Below are positions 10,168-19,986 of a stretch of 29,962 nt of DNA, one piece after another. Origin of the DNA: a virus. The position numbers were made by a program, and so were the translations under genes. The notes under the pieces are model-generated. The model did no database searches. It saw only the letters and a list, made by a program, of their open reading frames with translations, and was not told the DNA's origin. Within the stretch, counting starts at the first letter, position 1. Every line of letters begins with the position of its first letter. Location: positions 1 to 29,962 of IMG/VR virus record IMGVR_UViG_3300044678_001021; one strand, given 5' to 3'.

Positions 10168-13158
10168 TCAGCCAATGACCTGCGAGCGGTCGAGGTATGC
10201 CCATGCTCGGGCGGTCGCACTTGCCGCGCCGTAGCTCGTTTGGTCGATGTCGTCGCCCGCCGATAGGCTGTGCGCGCCGTCAAGCGTCACGACGTCGCCG
10301 ACGATGCTGACGACCACGCGCTCGACCGACACGCCCCAGTCGCCAGCAGGGATGCACCGCACGACGTCGCCCGCTGCGAAGTAGTCGAGCGACGCGCGTC
10401 CGAGGTCGATCTGTACCTCGCCTGTGCGCGGCTCGGTTGCGAGCGTGTACGTGTTCGCCTCGACGCGCACGGCGGTCGGCGACGTGACCGACAGCACGCG
10501 CAGCGACGGTGACCAGCCCGTCGACGCCGAGCCCGATGACGCAAGCGTCAACGACACGCGACCGCCGAGCCAGTCGCGCTCGACGCCGAGCACGCGACAC
10601 GCCTGCGCGACGATGCCGATGCTGCCATTGATGCCGACCGCACTTGAACACGTCAACGTCACGACGTCGCCGAGTCCGACCTCTAGCGCGCCGACGTGGT
10701 CGACCGACACGGCGAGTTGATAGCGCACGCGCGGCAGCCCGGCGCGGCGTCGCAAGTGCTGCACGATTGGCAGGATGGCAACGGCGACGTCGGCGGGGTC
10801 GCCCTCTAGTTTGATGCCGCGCAAGTCGAGCACCATTTGCTCGCCCGCGTCACCGCCCGCTGCGCCGACCGCATCGCTGTCGACGTATGTCGTGATGCGC
10901 TGCGCGACGCCCGCAGCATCGTGGTCGCTTTCGAGCCGATAGGCGCGCACGACGCGACCGTCAACCGACGACGAGCACTGACCGTCGGCGATGATGTCGG
11001 CATCAGTGATGCTCATCACGCTTTCAACCTCGGGCGCGGGTCCGAGGCTTGTCAACGTCAACCGCTGCCGACCATCAACCCAGCGCTGCACGACCGCACC
11101 GCCGAGCAGGGTCAACACGTCGCGCAGCGAATCGTCGACGGTTTTCGTCGGGTCAATGTCGAAGTCGGAACCCTGCAGCGCGTCGGGTATCGCGAACGAA
11201 AGGAAGGCCGACTCGGCGACGTCGCTCGCGTCGAGGTTCGCCCCGTATGCGAGCACGTCATGCGTGCCATTCGTACCGGTGCCGACGCCCGACTCTAGCA
11301 ACCGCAAAAGCAACTCGGTCGGCGACACGCCCAGCGACCGCGCGCGCGGCGTCACCGTGACCGGTTCGCCGTGGTCGAGCGCGTATAGGTCGCCACCACC
11401 CTGCGCGCCCGTCACGGTCAGCAGGTAGCCGATAGCCTCGCCGGTGTCGGGGTCGAGCGCGGGCGTCGATGCCGACACCAGAACGTCAAACTCGCCGGTC
11501 GAGAAGTTGACCTCGCCGCCCGCGATGCGCATGACCTGCGGCCCACCGCCCGCAAACACGTTGTCGACGACCAGCAAGGCGGGCTCGACGCTGTGAAACC
11601 ACGCGAGCGCAGGGCCACGGCATGGAATGCGCGCGCGTGCCTCTGCAGTTGCCTCGCTTATTGCCTCGCGCCGTATGCCAACGCTCTGCGCTTCGATGTC
11701 GACGAATGGGCGCGCATCGTCTGGCGCGCGATAGTCGACGCCGACGCAAACGCGCGACGATGACGGCACCCAGCGCAGCGCGAGCGTTGACCCGCTCATG
11801 CCGGGTTGAATCAAGCCCGCGCGCCATAGCCAACCCGCGCCATCTTGCGATAACTCGACTGACGCCCATCGGCCGAGCTGACCCTGATTCGTTATCACGC
11901 GCCAACGGTCGCACGCATTCCACGTCGCATTCCACGCGACTGCCGCTGGAAGCGCGCCGCTGATAACCTGCAGCGCGCGGTCAGGCCAGCGCACCAATTC
12001 GGCCGAGCCTGCGGGGTCGACGAGCGACAACGTGCAAGCCTCTTCAATGTACGGCGTCGTCAGGTCGCCGAGGTCGCCGACGACTGGGAGCGCGATAGGG
12101 TCGACGTCGAGCCGGTCGTTGCCGATGTAACCTGCGACGCGGTGCACGATGCGCAGCGTACCATTCCATAGCTCGACGTCACCTGCGCGCGGGTGTCCAA
12201 GCGGCAGTGACACGTCAAATATGCGCTCATGTGCGAATCGCGCGGCGGGAGTAGTTTCAGCGTTGGCGCCGTTCTCGTCATACGCAGCCGAAACCGCTGC
12301 GCCGCGTTCCCAGATTTGATCGAGCCGAATCTCCGAACCGACACGAGGCGTGAAGTAGTGCCAGCCGCGCACAAGCGTCGTCGACACCGCGCCCGACGCA
12401 AACCGCTGCCGCATCAACGCCGACATCGGCGCGATGCGCAGGGTCAGCGTCATGCCGTCGCCCGACAACTCAGGCTCGCGGTCGAGCACGCCGCGCCAAA
12501 TCTCAGCATACCCGCCGACGACCACACCATCGACAACGGGCGCTGCGTGAATCGTCGCGCGACGACCGCGCCAGAATGTCGGCTCGGATGTGACGACGGG
12601 CTGCTGTCCACGCGTCGGCTGGTATAGGTGCCGGGCGATGCGCGTGCCCGCTGCGCCCCGTGCGCACGTCTGCAGTTGCGTGCCCACAGTCGCGACCGCA
12701 TACACCGACTCAAGCCCGATGTGATAGAGCCCTGCTGGCCACGCGCCGACATCGTCGACGACGTCGATGTCAGTTGGCCCCAACTCGTGCGCGACGGTTC
12801 CCGCAATCTTCGTGCGCAGCGTCGCGCCCGCTGGGCCGATGCGACGAAGCGCGCGCACAGGGTCAGCGGTGTATGTGCTACCCGTCACGGTCGCCGCCGA
12901 TATAGGCGCATCGCGCGCAGCAAGTTGCACCGTGACCGGCGATTGCGTGACCGAGCAGTCGACCTCGTCAATGCTCGACGATTCAGGGCCGACCGTCAGC
13001 ACGGCTTGAATGTCGCGATATGTCAGCGCGCCACCGGTGCCCGGTATTCCGTCGACGGTCGGCGCGGGTCCAGCAAAGTACCGGTCGCTCAGCCCGGCAA
13101 TCGTAACCACGACTGCAAGCCGCCGACCGCGCAACGCGTCGAGAACAGGGATGGTCAA
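10168..13158 (-). CDS. Large tail protein, probable tail tip/fibre component
   Basis: The 996-residue product is the largest in the window and is rich in beta-forming Val, Thr, Gly and Asp residues throughout, as expected for a tail tip, hub or fibre. It follows three other tail genes after the tape measure, where tip and receptor-binding proteins are encoded. The start is a TTG at 13158: it overlaps the previous stop (TTGA) and has GGGGAG six bases upstream. An ATG at 13206 in frame would overlap the previous gene by 52 bases and lacks such a signal. No catalytic motif is recognised. The C-terminus is followed by the cassette region. Confidence 0.78.
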   Translation of the reverse strand: MTIPVLDALRGRRLAVVVTIAGLSDRYFAGPAPTVDGIPGTGGALTYRDIQAVLTVGPESSSIDEVDCSVTQSPVTVQLAARDAPISAATVTGSTYTADPVRALRRIGPAGATLRTKIAGTVAHELGPTDIDVVDDVGAWPAGLYHIGLESVYAVATVGTQLQTCARGAAGTRIARHLYQPTRGQQPVVTSEPTFWRGRRATIHAAPVVDGVVVGGYAEIWRGVLDREPELSGDGMTLTLRIAPMSALMRQRFASGAVSTTLVRGWHYFTPRVGSEIRLDQIWERGAAVSAAYDENGANAETTPAARFAHERIFDVSLPLGHPRAGDVELWNGTLRIVHRVAGYIGNDRLDVDPIALPVVGDLGDLTTPYIEEACTLSLVDPAGSAELVRWPDRALQVISGALPAAVAWNATWNACDRWRVITNQGQLGRWASVELSQDGAGWLWRAGLIQPGMSGSTLALRWVPSSSRVCVGVDYRAPDDARPFVDIEAQSVGIRREAISEATAEARARIPCRGPALAWFHSVEPALLVVDNVFAGGGPQVMRIAGGEVNFSTGEFDVLVSASTPALDPDTGEAIGYLLTVTGAQGGGDLYALDHGEPVTVTPRARSLGVSPTELLLRLLESGVGTGTNGTHDVLAYGANLDASDVAESAFLSFAIPDALQGSDFDIDPTKTVDDSLRDVLTLLGGAVVQRWVDGRQRLTLTSLGPAPEVESVMSITDADIIADGQCSSSVDGRVVRAYRLESDHDAAGVAQRITTYVDSDAVGAAGGDAGEQMVLDLRGIKLEGDPADVAVAILPIVQHLRRRAGLPRVRYQLAVSVDHVGALEVGLGDVVTLTCSSAVGINGSIGIVAQACRVLGVERDWLGGRVSLTLASSGSASTGWSPSLRVLSVTSPTAVRVEANTYTLATEPRTGEVQIDLGRASLDYFAAGDVVRCIPAGDWGVSVERVVVSIVGDVVTLDGAHSLSAGDDIDQTSYGAASATARAWAYLDRSQVIG

Positions 13159-13799
13159 AGCACGTCTCCCCAAACCGGCAAATATGCGACCGCATGAATG
13201 CGGCATGACGACGTCACGACGCGCAGCACAGCGACCGACCCTCGCACGTCGCCGCTCGTGGTCGACGTTTCAAGCGCGCGCGGGCTCGACGGCGTGGCGC
13301 CAACGGCAAGCCCCGCGCGACGCACGTCGCCAGTGACTTGCCAACGCGGCTCGATGCGTCGAGTATTTGCCTGCGATAGTCGCGGCAATTCCACCGCCGC
13401 AAGCGTGCCCTCTGCGCGCGACCATACGCAGCCGATGTCGACGACGTTACCCGCAAGGTCGTCGAGCGTCACCGTGACAGACGGCGCACCGCTGCCGCCC
13501 GTTTCCATAGCGCTGACGAGGACCGCCAGCTGAATTGCCGAGTCAAGCGGCCCAATCGTGACCGGGCAAAACGCCGCTTGGCTGATTCCGTCAGTCGCGT
13601 GGACGTAGCCCTGCAGGTTGTCGGGATCCGTCTCGACGCGTTGCGCGACGTGCACCGTGTACCAATGCCGCGCATATATTCCGGCGACGGTGTTGATTGC
13701 GCCCGCATGACCGGCGAGCGTTTGCCCGACGACGGGACGCGCGCTGAACTGTTCAGCCGCTGTCGGCACCTTGCGCCGTGCGCCGTAAGGCACGCTCAC
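13155..13799 (-). CDS. Tail-associated virion protein, unknown role
   Basis: The 214-residue product has a helical N-terminus and a beta-rich body (VTVTLDDLAGNVVDIGCVW near the middle). The GTG at 13799 is chosen because it overlaps the preceding stop (GTGA) and has GGAG six bases upstream; the frame is open to 13910 without a signal. It is coupled to the large tip protein gene by TTGA, so the two are probably made in proportion. Function is inferred from place only. Confidence 0.7.
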   Translation of the reverse strand: MSVPYGARRKVPTAAEQFSARPVVGQTLAGHAGAINTVAGIYARHWYTVHVAQRVETDPDNLQGYVHATDGISQAAFCPVTIGPLDSAIQLAVLVSAMETGGSGAPSVTVTLDDLAGNVVDIGCVWSRAEGTLAAVELPRLSQANTRRIEPRWQVTGDVRRAGLAVGATPSSPRALETSTTSGDVRGSVAVLRVVTSSCRIHAVAYLPVWGDVL

Positions 13800-14857
13800 G
13801 AAAAGCTCCACATGAGCAAGCCATGCGTCGCGTCGACGGTGCTCATGTATGCGCGCTCGGCGTAATACGTGCTCGGGTCGGGCTGCGGCCACATGCCCAC
13901 ACCTTGCCACTCAATCCCGAACGGTTGCGGCGATACGGTCGCGCGAGACTGACGGGCGATTGTCGTGACGACGATGTCGCGCACCTTGCCTGCTGCGACA
14001 TCGACCTGCTGCACCGACCCGCCGAGCCCGTCGCCGTTGAATCGCAGCAGCACCTCGCCAGCGGCAACGGTCGAGACGCGCAATCGCAGCGCGACGTCGG
14101 CGAATCGGTCAGCAGCGTCGGGCATGCGTGGCGCGAGCCAAGCGTGCCGATACGGCGGCAGTCTATCCTGACCCGGCGAGACGACGTTGCGCAGGTCGCT
14201 CACGTTTGCGTGGACGTGCGGCAACGCAGGCAACGCCGTCGCGTTTGCGCGCCACTGCGCACCGACGCGCGCAGACAATGGTCGGTCAGCGTCGAGTTCG
14301 GCGTCGTCAAAAGCAACGCGCCCGTCAGACGTGCGACCCGCAGGCAGCGAGGTCAGCGCAGGGTAGCGCACCAGCACGGCGACGCATTCGACAGCCGTCG
14401 CGCCGTCGCCACTTAGCCGCAGCGTAATCGTCTCGATGCCGGAAACGAATGCGACCGGCAGCGAAGTCGAAAAGGATTGCAACGTGGTCGTCAGGCTCGG
14501 CACGGTCAGCGAGTAGGTACCTGACCCGTTCGTCGTCTTGAGTTGCACGCGATGCGTCGCGTTGGCTGGACCCGCCACGACGCGCGCGACGATGACGACA
14601 TCGACTGATGTCGCGCCGACAAGCTCAGGCATATCCCACTGCGCAACGTCGGCGAGCGTGTTGTCGACGCGTCGGCATTCACTAACGCCACCAGTCTGCG
14701 GCCATGCCTGCGCGACGACCGCGCACCGCGCGACATGAGCGAGCAGATAGTTGTGCGCCTCGCCGAGCGGTGCGGTTGCAGCCGACGTCAACGGCTCGCC
14801 GGTCAGCAACGTCTGCGGGTCGACGGGCGAGAATGCAGCGGGAATCGTGCGCGCCAT
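13796..14857 (-). CDS. Tail-associated virion protein, unknown role
   Basis: The 353-residue product is Ala, Val and Thr rich with alternating strands (TYSLTVPSLTTTLQSF, ETITLRLSGDG, RVSTVAAGEVLLRFNGDG), resembling a carbohydrate-binding or jelly-roll type structural protein of a tail tip. It starts in a TAATG overlap with the 413-aa gene. No motif is decisive. Confidence 0.7.
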   Translation of the reverse strand: MARTIPAAFSPVDPQTLLTGEPLTSAATAPLGEAHNYLLAHVARCAVVAQAWPQTGGVSECRRVDNTLADVAQWDMPELVGATSVDVVIVARVVAGPANATHRVQLKTTNGSGTYSLTVPSLTTTLQSFSTSLPVAFVSGIETITLRLSGDGATAVECVAVLVRYPALTSLPAGRTSDGRVAFDDAELDADRPLSARVGAQWRANATALPALPHVHANVSDLRNVVSPGQDRLPPYRHAWLAPRMPDAADRFADVALRLRVSTVAAGEVLLRFNGDGLGGSVQQVDVAAGKVRDIVVTTIARQSRATVSPQPFGIEWQGVGMWPQPDPSTYYAERAYMSTVDATHGLLMWSFS

Positions 14858-16098
14858 TACGGTTCCTCGGCAAGCGTCAACGACACATCGCCTGACCGAA
14901 CGCGTGCGCCATCGAGGGCGAACGTCTGCACATCGGCGCTCGATGCGGCGACGCGCGCGACGACGCGACCGCGAAGGTGCTGCGTCGTGTAGTCAGCCGA
15001 GAATTGCGGCACGGCTGTGCCGTCATAGAGCGACTCAATCCACCTATGCCGACGCGGGTCGCCGCTATCAAGTTGCAGCGAACACGGTTGCCCGCGCCCG
15101 ATGCCGGGCCAAAACGACGCAAGCGCCTGACCCTCTTGATCCAGTTGCGATGTAGGGCCGCGCAACGTGTAGCTCAACTCGTGCAAGGTCGCCGAGCCGA
15201 TGTGCCGACCACGCGCGCGACCATCGGCGAGCGTGACCGTACCGTCGAAGTTTTGCGCGCTGCATTGGTAGCGCGTCAGCCCTCGGTAGAGCATCAACAC
15301 GAGCGGGCAGGGATAGGTTGCCGTGACGGTCGTTTGCAGGCTCGCCGCGATGCCGACCTCGTCGCCGGTGAAGCCGAGCAGCCGACGCCACGCGAGCCCC
15401 GATGGCGCACCCCAAAACGAGAACGCCGGGCATACCGTAGGAGACGAAACCCACACGCGCCCGGTCGAGTCGACACCCCATCTGACGCGACGCGTGACGG
15501 CATCAGCGACGAGGTTGTCAAACGTCTCAAGCGACTGCAGCGGCGACGTCGTGCCGTCGAAGCTCGTCGACGGTCGCAGCGCAGTCGGGATGCTGTGCAC
15601 GCGCGACCGAGAGAACATCATGCTCGTCGTCGTCGTGCCCGCCGATATGGTCACGACGTTGGGCGCAATGCTGGGATACTGGTTACCACGCGCCCACGCG
15701 TTCGGCGCCGTGACCGATTGATATGCGCCGACCGTGCTCGACGCCGTGCTGCCCGACGCGAAGCCCCAGCAATTGCCAGCGCTCGCCGACAATGTGAAAC
15801 CAGCGAGCGATGCGGTCGGCACGCGCACAAAGATTCGGTCTGCGTTGTCGATGCCGACCTCCCATGCAAACACGCCACCGCCAGCGCTCGACCACGAGGC
15901 GCTCAATTGCTCGCCGACGCTGTTGCCGGGCTGTGATGCGTAGCCGTGCAGGAACGCGAGGACGTCAGGGTATCGACCGCCGTCGTGTAGGCCCGACGTC
16001 GTGCCGAGGTCGACTGGATTCGCGCCACGATAAAAGACGGTTTCGCCCGCGAGGTCGAGCACGTCGCAAGCGCGCAGCAAGCTCGGCACTGTTGCCAT
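14857..16098 (-). CDS. Tail-associated virion protein downstream of the tape measure
   Basis: The 413-residue product is beta-rich with many Ser, Thr, Gly and aromatic residues. It starts in a TAATG overlap with the tape measure stop. In siphophages the genes just after the tape measure encode the distal tail (Dit-like) and tail-tip proteins, so this is a candidate distal tail or tip protein. I do not recognise a family. Confidence 0.7.
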   Translation of the reverse strand: MATVPSLLRACDVLDLAGETVFYRGANPVDLGTTSGLHDGGRYPDVLAFLHGYASQPGNSVGEQLSASWSSAGGGVFAWEVGIDNADRIFVRVPTASLAGFTLSASAGNCWGFASGSTASSTVGAYQSVTAPNAWARGNQYPSIAPNVVTISAGTTTTSMMFSRSRVHSIPTALRPSTSFDGTTSPLQSLETFDNLVADAVTRRVRWGVDSTGRVWVSSPTVCPAFSFWGAPSGLAWRRLLGFTGDEVGIAASLQTTVTATYPCPLVLMLYRGLTRYQCSAQNFDGTVTLADGRARGRHIGSATLHELSYTLRGPTSQLDQEGQALASFWPGIGRGQPCSLQLDSGDPRRHRWIESLYDGTAVPQFSADYTTQHLRGRVVARVAASSADVQTFALDGARVRSGDVSLTLAEEP

Positions 16099-17903
16099 TA
16101 CGCCACCGCCAATCTTGACGAGGTCAAACCACCCGCTCGCGCATCGCGCTGCGATTGTCGCACGAGCACGTTGCTCACTTCATCGACGCCGAGAATGACG
16201 GTCACCTGCGTCGGTTGCGTCGCCGGTCGCGCGCTACTCAAACTCGCGACGCGGTCGCCACCTCCACCAGACGGCGATGCGCCCGACGACGCCGCGCCCC
16301 TGCCCGACGACCCCGCACCGAGCGCGCGCGCCGTGCCAGCAAGCGCCACACCGACGCCGCCCATAATCGCAGCAGCGGTGCCCAACTGCACCGGGTTCCA
16401 GCCGGGAATCACGAGCCCGCCAGTGACCGCCGAAATCGCTGCAGCCGCGCCGAGGAAAAGCGAATACGCGAACGCCTGCGCCGACAACCCTGCGGCGACT
16501 TCGCCCGCAAGTTTCGAGAACGACTTGCCCGCCTTGCCTCCGTCGATGATGAGCGACGCGAGCGACGCGCCAGCGGCTTGCGTGAATTGCTGCAACGCCG
16601 ACACGCCGAGCGAACCGAGGTCTTGCGCCGATGCCGTAAGGCTCTGCAATTGCGCCGCGCCGTTGCCCGCGAGGTCGTTCGCGAGCTTGGCCGTGTCGAG
16701 CCCCTGCTGTGCCCGTTCGGCATTCTTTCGCGCGCGATCTTCGGCAGCCCTGTCCATCTCGTCGAACTCGGCTGCAAGGTCTTCGGCACCACCGCTCAAC
16801 ACGTCGCGCACGCTTCGCGCTTCGGTCGGGAACAGGCTGTCGCTGACCTTGACTTGACCCGACTCAACACCGCGCCCGAGTCGAGCCGCGCGCGCTTCAT
16901 CGCCCGCTCGCTTGACCAGCGGGTCGATGGCTTCGAGCGCCTTTTTCAATCCGCCGATGCTGTTCGTTTCTGCCTCGACCGCACGCGTTCGCTGCACGCT
17001 CGCCGTCGTCGCAGCGGTCGTCGCCGCCGTCGTCGCTTTTGTTGCTTCGGCTGCAGCTTTTTCGGCGTCGGTCTTCAGCCCGAGCGATTTGCGAATCTGG
17101 TCGCGCGTCTTTCCGAGCCTGACCTCGGCTGCTTCAAGCGTCGACGTCGTGCCGCCAATCAGCGCCTCGATGTTCGCAAGGTTTGCCTGCAACGCGTCAC
17201 GGTCTGCGCCCGCACGCTGCGCTTGCTCAAGCAACCGGCGACGCGTCCCTGCGCCACCCGCCTGCTGGGCCTGCAACGCCGACTCGGCGACGTCGCGCTG
17301 CGATTGCTCAAGCAGCCGTCGCGTCTCGTCACGTTGCGCAATCAGGCTGCGAAGTTCGGCGCGCGACGCTTCAATGTCCGACTCGATAGATGCGATCTGT
17401 TGACCCGCCTGCTCAATCGCCAAACGCTGCGCCGATGATGAACCGGCACCGCCAGCCTGCGCGCCGACGGCTGCATACAATGCCGACACCTCGGCTTCGC
17501 TTGTCTTAGCAGCCCTGCCAATGCCCTCGATGGTCGTGCGCAACGACGCCGCGCGCGTGACGAAAAGGTCACTCGATGCAGCGGCATCGAATGCTGCCTT
17601 GCCGAAGTCAACCAACTGCCCAATGACCTGACCGAGCGGACCCGCGAGCCCGACGCCTAACGCGACGCTGGCAATGTCGAGCGCGCCGTTGAACGCGCGC
17701 ATCGGTCGCTCGACCTTGTCAACCGCGTCATCGAGCTTGCGCGTTTGCGCCTCGAACTTGCCGAGCAAGCCGCCCGATTGCTCGGCTGCTTGCCCTGTTT
17801 GCTTCGCGGCTTTCGCGACCTTAAACAGCCCGTCTTCGACCTGCGCGACGCCGTCGAGCGTAACCGAGAAGGCAACCTGCCCTGCGCTTTGCGACACCGC
17901 CAC
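16098..17903 (-). CDS. Tail tape measure protein
   Basis: The 601-residue protein has the features of a tape measure: long Ala/Gln/Arg-rich coiled-coil (about 160-290), repeated AATKATTAATT-type helix, hydrophobic segments near 75-100 and 480-540 (FAYSLFLGAAAAISAVTGG, AAAIMGGVGVALAGTARAL), and a place right after the G/GT chaperone gene. At about 1.5 angstrom per residue it would set a short tail of around 90 nm. The GTG at 17903 has GGAGGTGA just upstream overlapping the T-frame stop. Confidence 0.9.
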   Translation of the reverse strand: MAVSQSAGQVAFSVTLDGVAQVEDGLFKVAKAAKQTGQAAEQSGGLLGKFEAQTRKLDDAVDKVERPMRAFNGALDIASVALGVGLAGPLGQVIGQLVDFGKAAFDAAASSDLFVTRAASLRTTIEGIGRAAKTSEAEVSALYAAVGAQAGGAGSSSAQRLAIEQAGQQIASIESDIEASRAELRSLIAQRDETRRLLEQSQRDVAESALQAQQAGGAGTRRRLLEQAQRAGADRDALQANLANIEALIGGTTSTLEAAEVRLGKTRDQIRKSLGLKTDAEKAAAEATKATTAATTAATTASVQRTRAVEAETNSIGGLKKALEAIDPLVKRAGDEARAARLGRGVESGQVKVSDSLFPTEARSVRDVLSGGAEDLAAEFDEMDRAAEDRARKNAERAQQGLDTAKLANDLAGNGAAQLQSLTASAQDLGSLGVSALQQFTQAAGASLASLIIDGGKAGKSFSKLAGEVAAGLSAQAFAYSLFLGAAAAISAVTGGLVIPGWNPVQLGTAAAIMGGVGVALAGTARALGAGSSGRGAASSGASPSGGGGDRVASLSSARPATQPTQVTVILGVDEVSNVLVRQSQRDARAGGLTSSRLAVA

Positions 17904-17906
17904 TCG

Positions 17907-18694
17907 TCACCTCCGCAACGCGCATTCAGTCTCGTAGTTTTCGGCGCCGCGTAGTTCGCGCGTCAGCAACAACACGCCGTCAACGATTGCCGCCGACGGC
18001 GATGGTACCACGTCATCAATTCGCTGCCCGCGCCCCGTCCACTCGTAAGCATCGAGCACCGCGCCGACCCATTCGCTCGACGCCTCGCAAACCGGGCACG
18101 CAATGAGCCCGTCGTGCTGGTCGGCGCCGATGCTCATCGTCAGGGCTTGCGCGTCGTGCGGGATGCCTGCGCGTTCGGCACACGCTGCGCACCCGTCGAC
18201 GTGGCAGCGATAGCCCTGCCGCTGCGCGACGCCTCGCCACGCGAGGGCACGGATGGCGAGGCTTGCGGTTTTCCCAGCGTAGACACCGCGACGACGTGCC
18301 CGACGACTTCGCTGATTAGCGCAACGACGAGTGAGCCATGCATGCGCGCGTATAGCTCGCGCACCGGGTAGCCGTCGGCGGTGCGGTGCAGGTCGGCAAA
18401 GTCGCTGATGGATTCGATGACGTCGGCGGCGATTGCTTCAAGCCTCGACAACCCGCGCGCGATGTCGTCGCCGACGAACGCCTGCGAGCGCAGGTCGTGC
18501 AACACAAGCGCGCGACGGTCGAGCGGTCGAGCTGCGACCCACGTCGCATCTTCGGGAATCGACAATGTCGACCAGTCCCGAGTGCGCTCGTATTCGGCGA
18601 CCACGTCGGCACCATTCGCCGCGCGCAATGCGTCGTCACACGCCAGCACAAAGCGCGTTGGCACAGCCGTCGTCGTTGCAATCGCGAGCGCCAT
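17907..18694 (-). CDS. Tail assembly chaperone GT, made by -1 frameshifting
   Basis: At G GGA AAA (18269-18275, zero-frame codons CTG GGA AAA CCG) a -1 slip moves ribosomes into a frame that stays open to the TGA at 17907. The joined product (18694 to 18269, then 18269 to 17907) would have 262 residues: 142 from G and 120 from the T frame. The T part has clustered cysteines (YRCHVDGCAAC and CPVC) that could bind zinc. In lambda the G/GT pair loads the tape measure for tail tube assembly, and the gene order here (tail tube, G, T, tape measure) is the same. An ATG at 18137 lies in the T frame, but separate initiation is less likely. Confidence 0.8.
18140..18694 (-). CDS. Tail assembly chaperone G
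   Basis: The 184-residue zero-frame product is made when ribosomes do not slip. It is mostly helical and acidic up to about residue 140, and the last 42 residues after the slippery site are Ser/Arg rich and disordered-looking, as is usual for the non-shifted tail. The ATG at 18694 overlaps the TAA of the tail tube gene (TAATG). In family terms it acts as a chaperone on the tape measure and is absent from the finished tail. Confidence 0.82.
   Translation of the reverse strand: MALAIATTTAVPTRFVLACDDALRAANGADVVAEYERTRDWSTLSIPEDATWVAARPLDRRALVLHDLRSQAFVGDDIARGLSRLEAIAADVIESISDFADLHRTADGYPVRELYARMHGSLVVALISEVVGHVVAVSTLGKPQASPSVPSRGEASRSGRAIAATSTGAQRVPNAQASRTTRKP
18269..18275 (-). other. -1 ribosomal frameshift site
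   Basis: GGGAAAA on the minus strand, in phase as G GGA AAA, fits the X XXY YYZ rule and is nearly the lambda G-T site (GGGAAAG). The -1 frame is open from here for 120 codons. Confidence 0.85.
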
Positions 18695-19986
18695 TAGGAT
18701 GCAAACGCCAGCAGGAAGTACGCACCAGCCGCAGCCGTCGGCGTGCCCGTCGTCGACGTGTACGGGCTTGACGCAGCGGCAATCGTAACCGTCGAATAAG
18801 AACGCTCGTCTTCGATGGTGTCGCCGGGCAATTCGGTCACGTAACCGGCCGGGATGATGAGCGCCGCGCCCTTGCCCTCTTGGCCCTGCAGCGGCAATAC
18901 CCACGTGTACGTCGAGCCGAGCCGAAGCCAATCGCGCAGCGTGTTGCGCGCGAAGTTGGCAAACGTCAGCGACACCGTCACCTGCGCGCTAACCGTCTCG
19001 ACGTCAGCAGCACCGACAATGCTCGTCGTCGCCGAGCCGACGTTGTCGAGCCCGAGCGCAATGTTCGCCGTCCAACTGCGCAGCGTTGCCACCGTGCGCG
19101 CACCCGTCGACGTGTCGCCATACACAGCCTCGCCCCAGCGCTTCAACGCGACACCGGTCGCAAGGTTCGCGGGTGCGCCGAGGCTTGAAGCGTTGACGTC
19201 GGTTTCTTTGAAGAGCGGCGCAAACGTAAACGCAAGCTCTGCGGTGCGCGTGTCGTCGCCCGCGAAGTTGAGCGCGATAGCCGACGGGCGGCAACCAGTG
19301 GCGAGCACGTACCGGGCGCGGTCGCGATAGCGCACCGCAAGCGACGTCGCGCCGAGCGACCCGACCTCGGGATACGCGACCGAGCACAGGCGCAGCACGT
19401 CGCCGACCTGCGGCGTGCCGCTGAATGCCGGGCGCACGGTCACTTGGTTCGTGCCGAGGTTGACGCTCTGCACAAGCGCAAACTCGGTCATTCGAGACGC
19501 ACCGACCCACGCGACAACGTCGCCCGGATTCGCGTCGCCAATCTCGCCGACGGCGACCTGATAGACCGTCGCGCTGACTGTAGCCGTTACCGTCTGCGTC
19601 GTTGCAGCCGACTTCGCGACGACGCCGAGCCCTGATTGCAGCAGTTCACACAATCGGGTCGACGCAAAGTTCAGGTCGTTCGCCGCCTCGGCTTTGAACG
19701 TCAAACCAAAGTCACCGAGTTCGCGAATGGCAGGGTCGTCGCTCGCATCGTATGGCGCCTCGACTTCAGGCACCTGACCCGCGCCCGACGTCGACACGCT
19801 CGGCACGTTGTAGAGCGGGATGGTCGCCGATTCGGCGATTGACGAGGACGAGGCGCGCGTCGGCTTGACCGCGTAGAACGTCAGCCCCGAAACATCAACC
19901 GCAGCATAGTCGGTCGCACTCGGGCTGCCCGTCGTGCTTTCAACCGCGATGGCAACATCCTGCCCGCCCAATCGTCCTGCGCTCAT
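18694..19986 (-). CDS. Major tail tube protein
   Basis: The 430-residue product starts MSAGRLGGQDVAIAVESTTGSPSATDYAAVDVSG, the usual N-terminal form of siphophage tube proteins, and continues as a Val/Thr/Ala-rich beta protein with a central domain (about 130-200) and a C-terminal domain that may be surface exposed. It lies between the tail terminator and chaperone genes as expected. The ATG overlaps the previous stop by ATGA. Confidence 0.82.
   Translation of the reverse strand: MSAGRLGGQDVAIAVESTTGSPSATDYAAVDVSGLTFYAVKPTRASSSSIAESATIPLYNVPSVSTSGAGQVPEVEAPYDASDDPAIRELGDFGLTFKAEAANDLNFASTRLCELLQSGLGVVAKSAATTQTVTATVSATVYQVAVGEIGDANPGDVVAWVGASRMTEFALVQSVNLGTNQVTVRPAFSGTPQVGDVLRLCSVAYPEVGSLGATSLAVRYRDRARYVLATGCRPSAIALNFAGDDTRTAELAFTFAPLFKETDVNASSLGAPANLATGVALKRWGEAVYGDTSTGARTVATLRSWTANIALGLDNVGSATTSIVGAADVETVSAQVTVSLTFANFARNTLRDWLRLGSTYTWVLPLQGQEGKGAALIIPAGYVTELPGDTIEDERSYSTVTIAAASSPYTSTTGTPTAAAGAYFLLAFAS

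Noticed and set aside
16155-17438. Plus-strand frame of 427 codons opposite the tape measure
   Set aside because: Its Arg/Ala-rich sequence mirrors the coiled-coil coding of the tape measure and there is no ribosome binding site.
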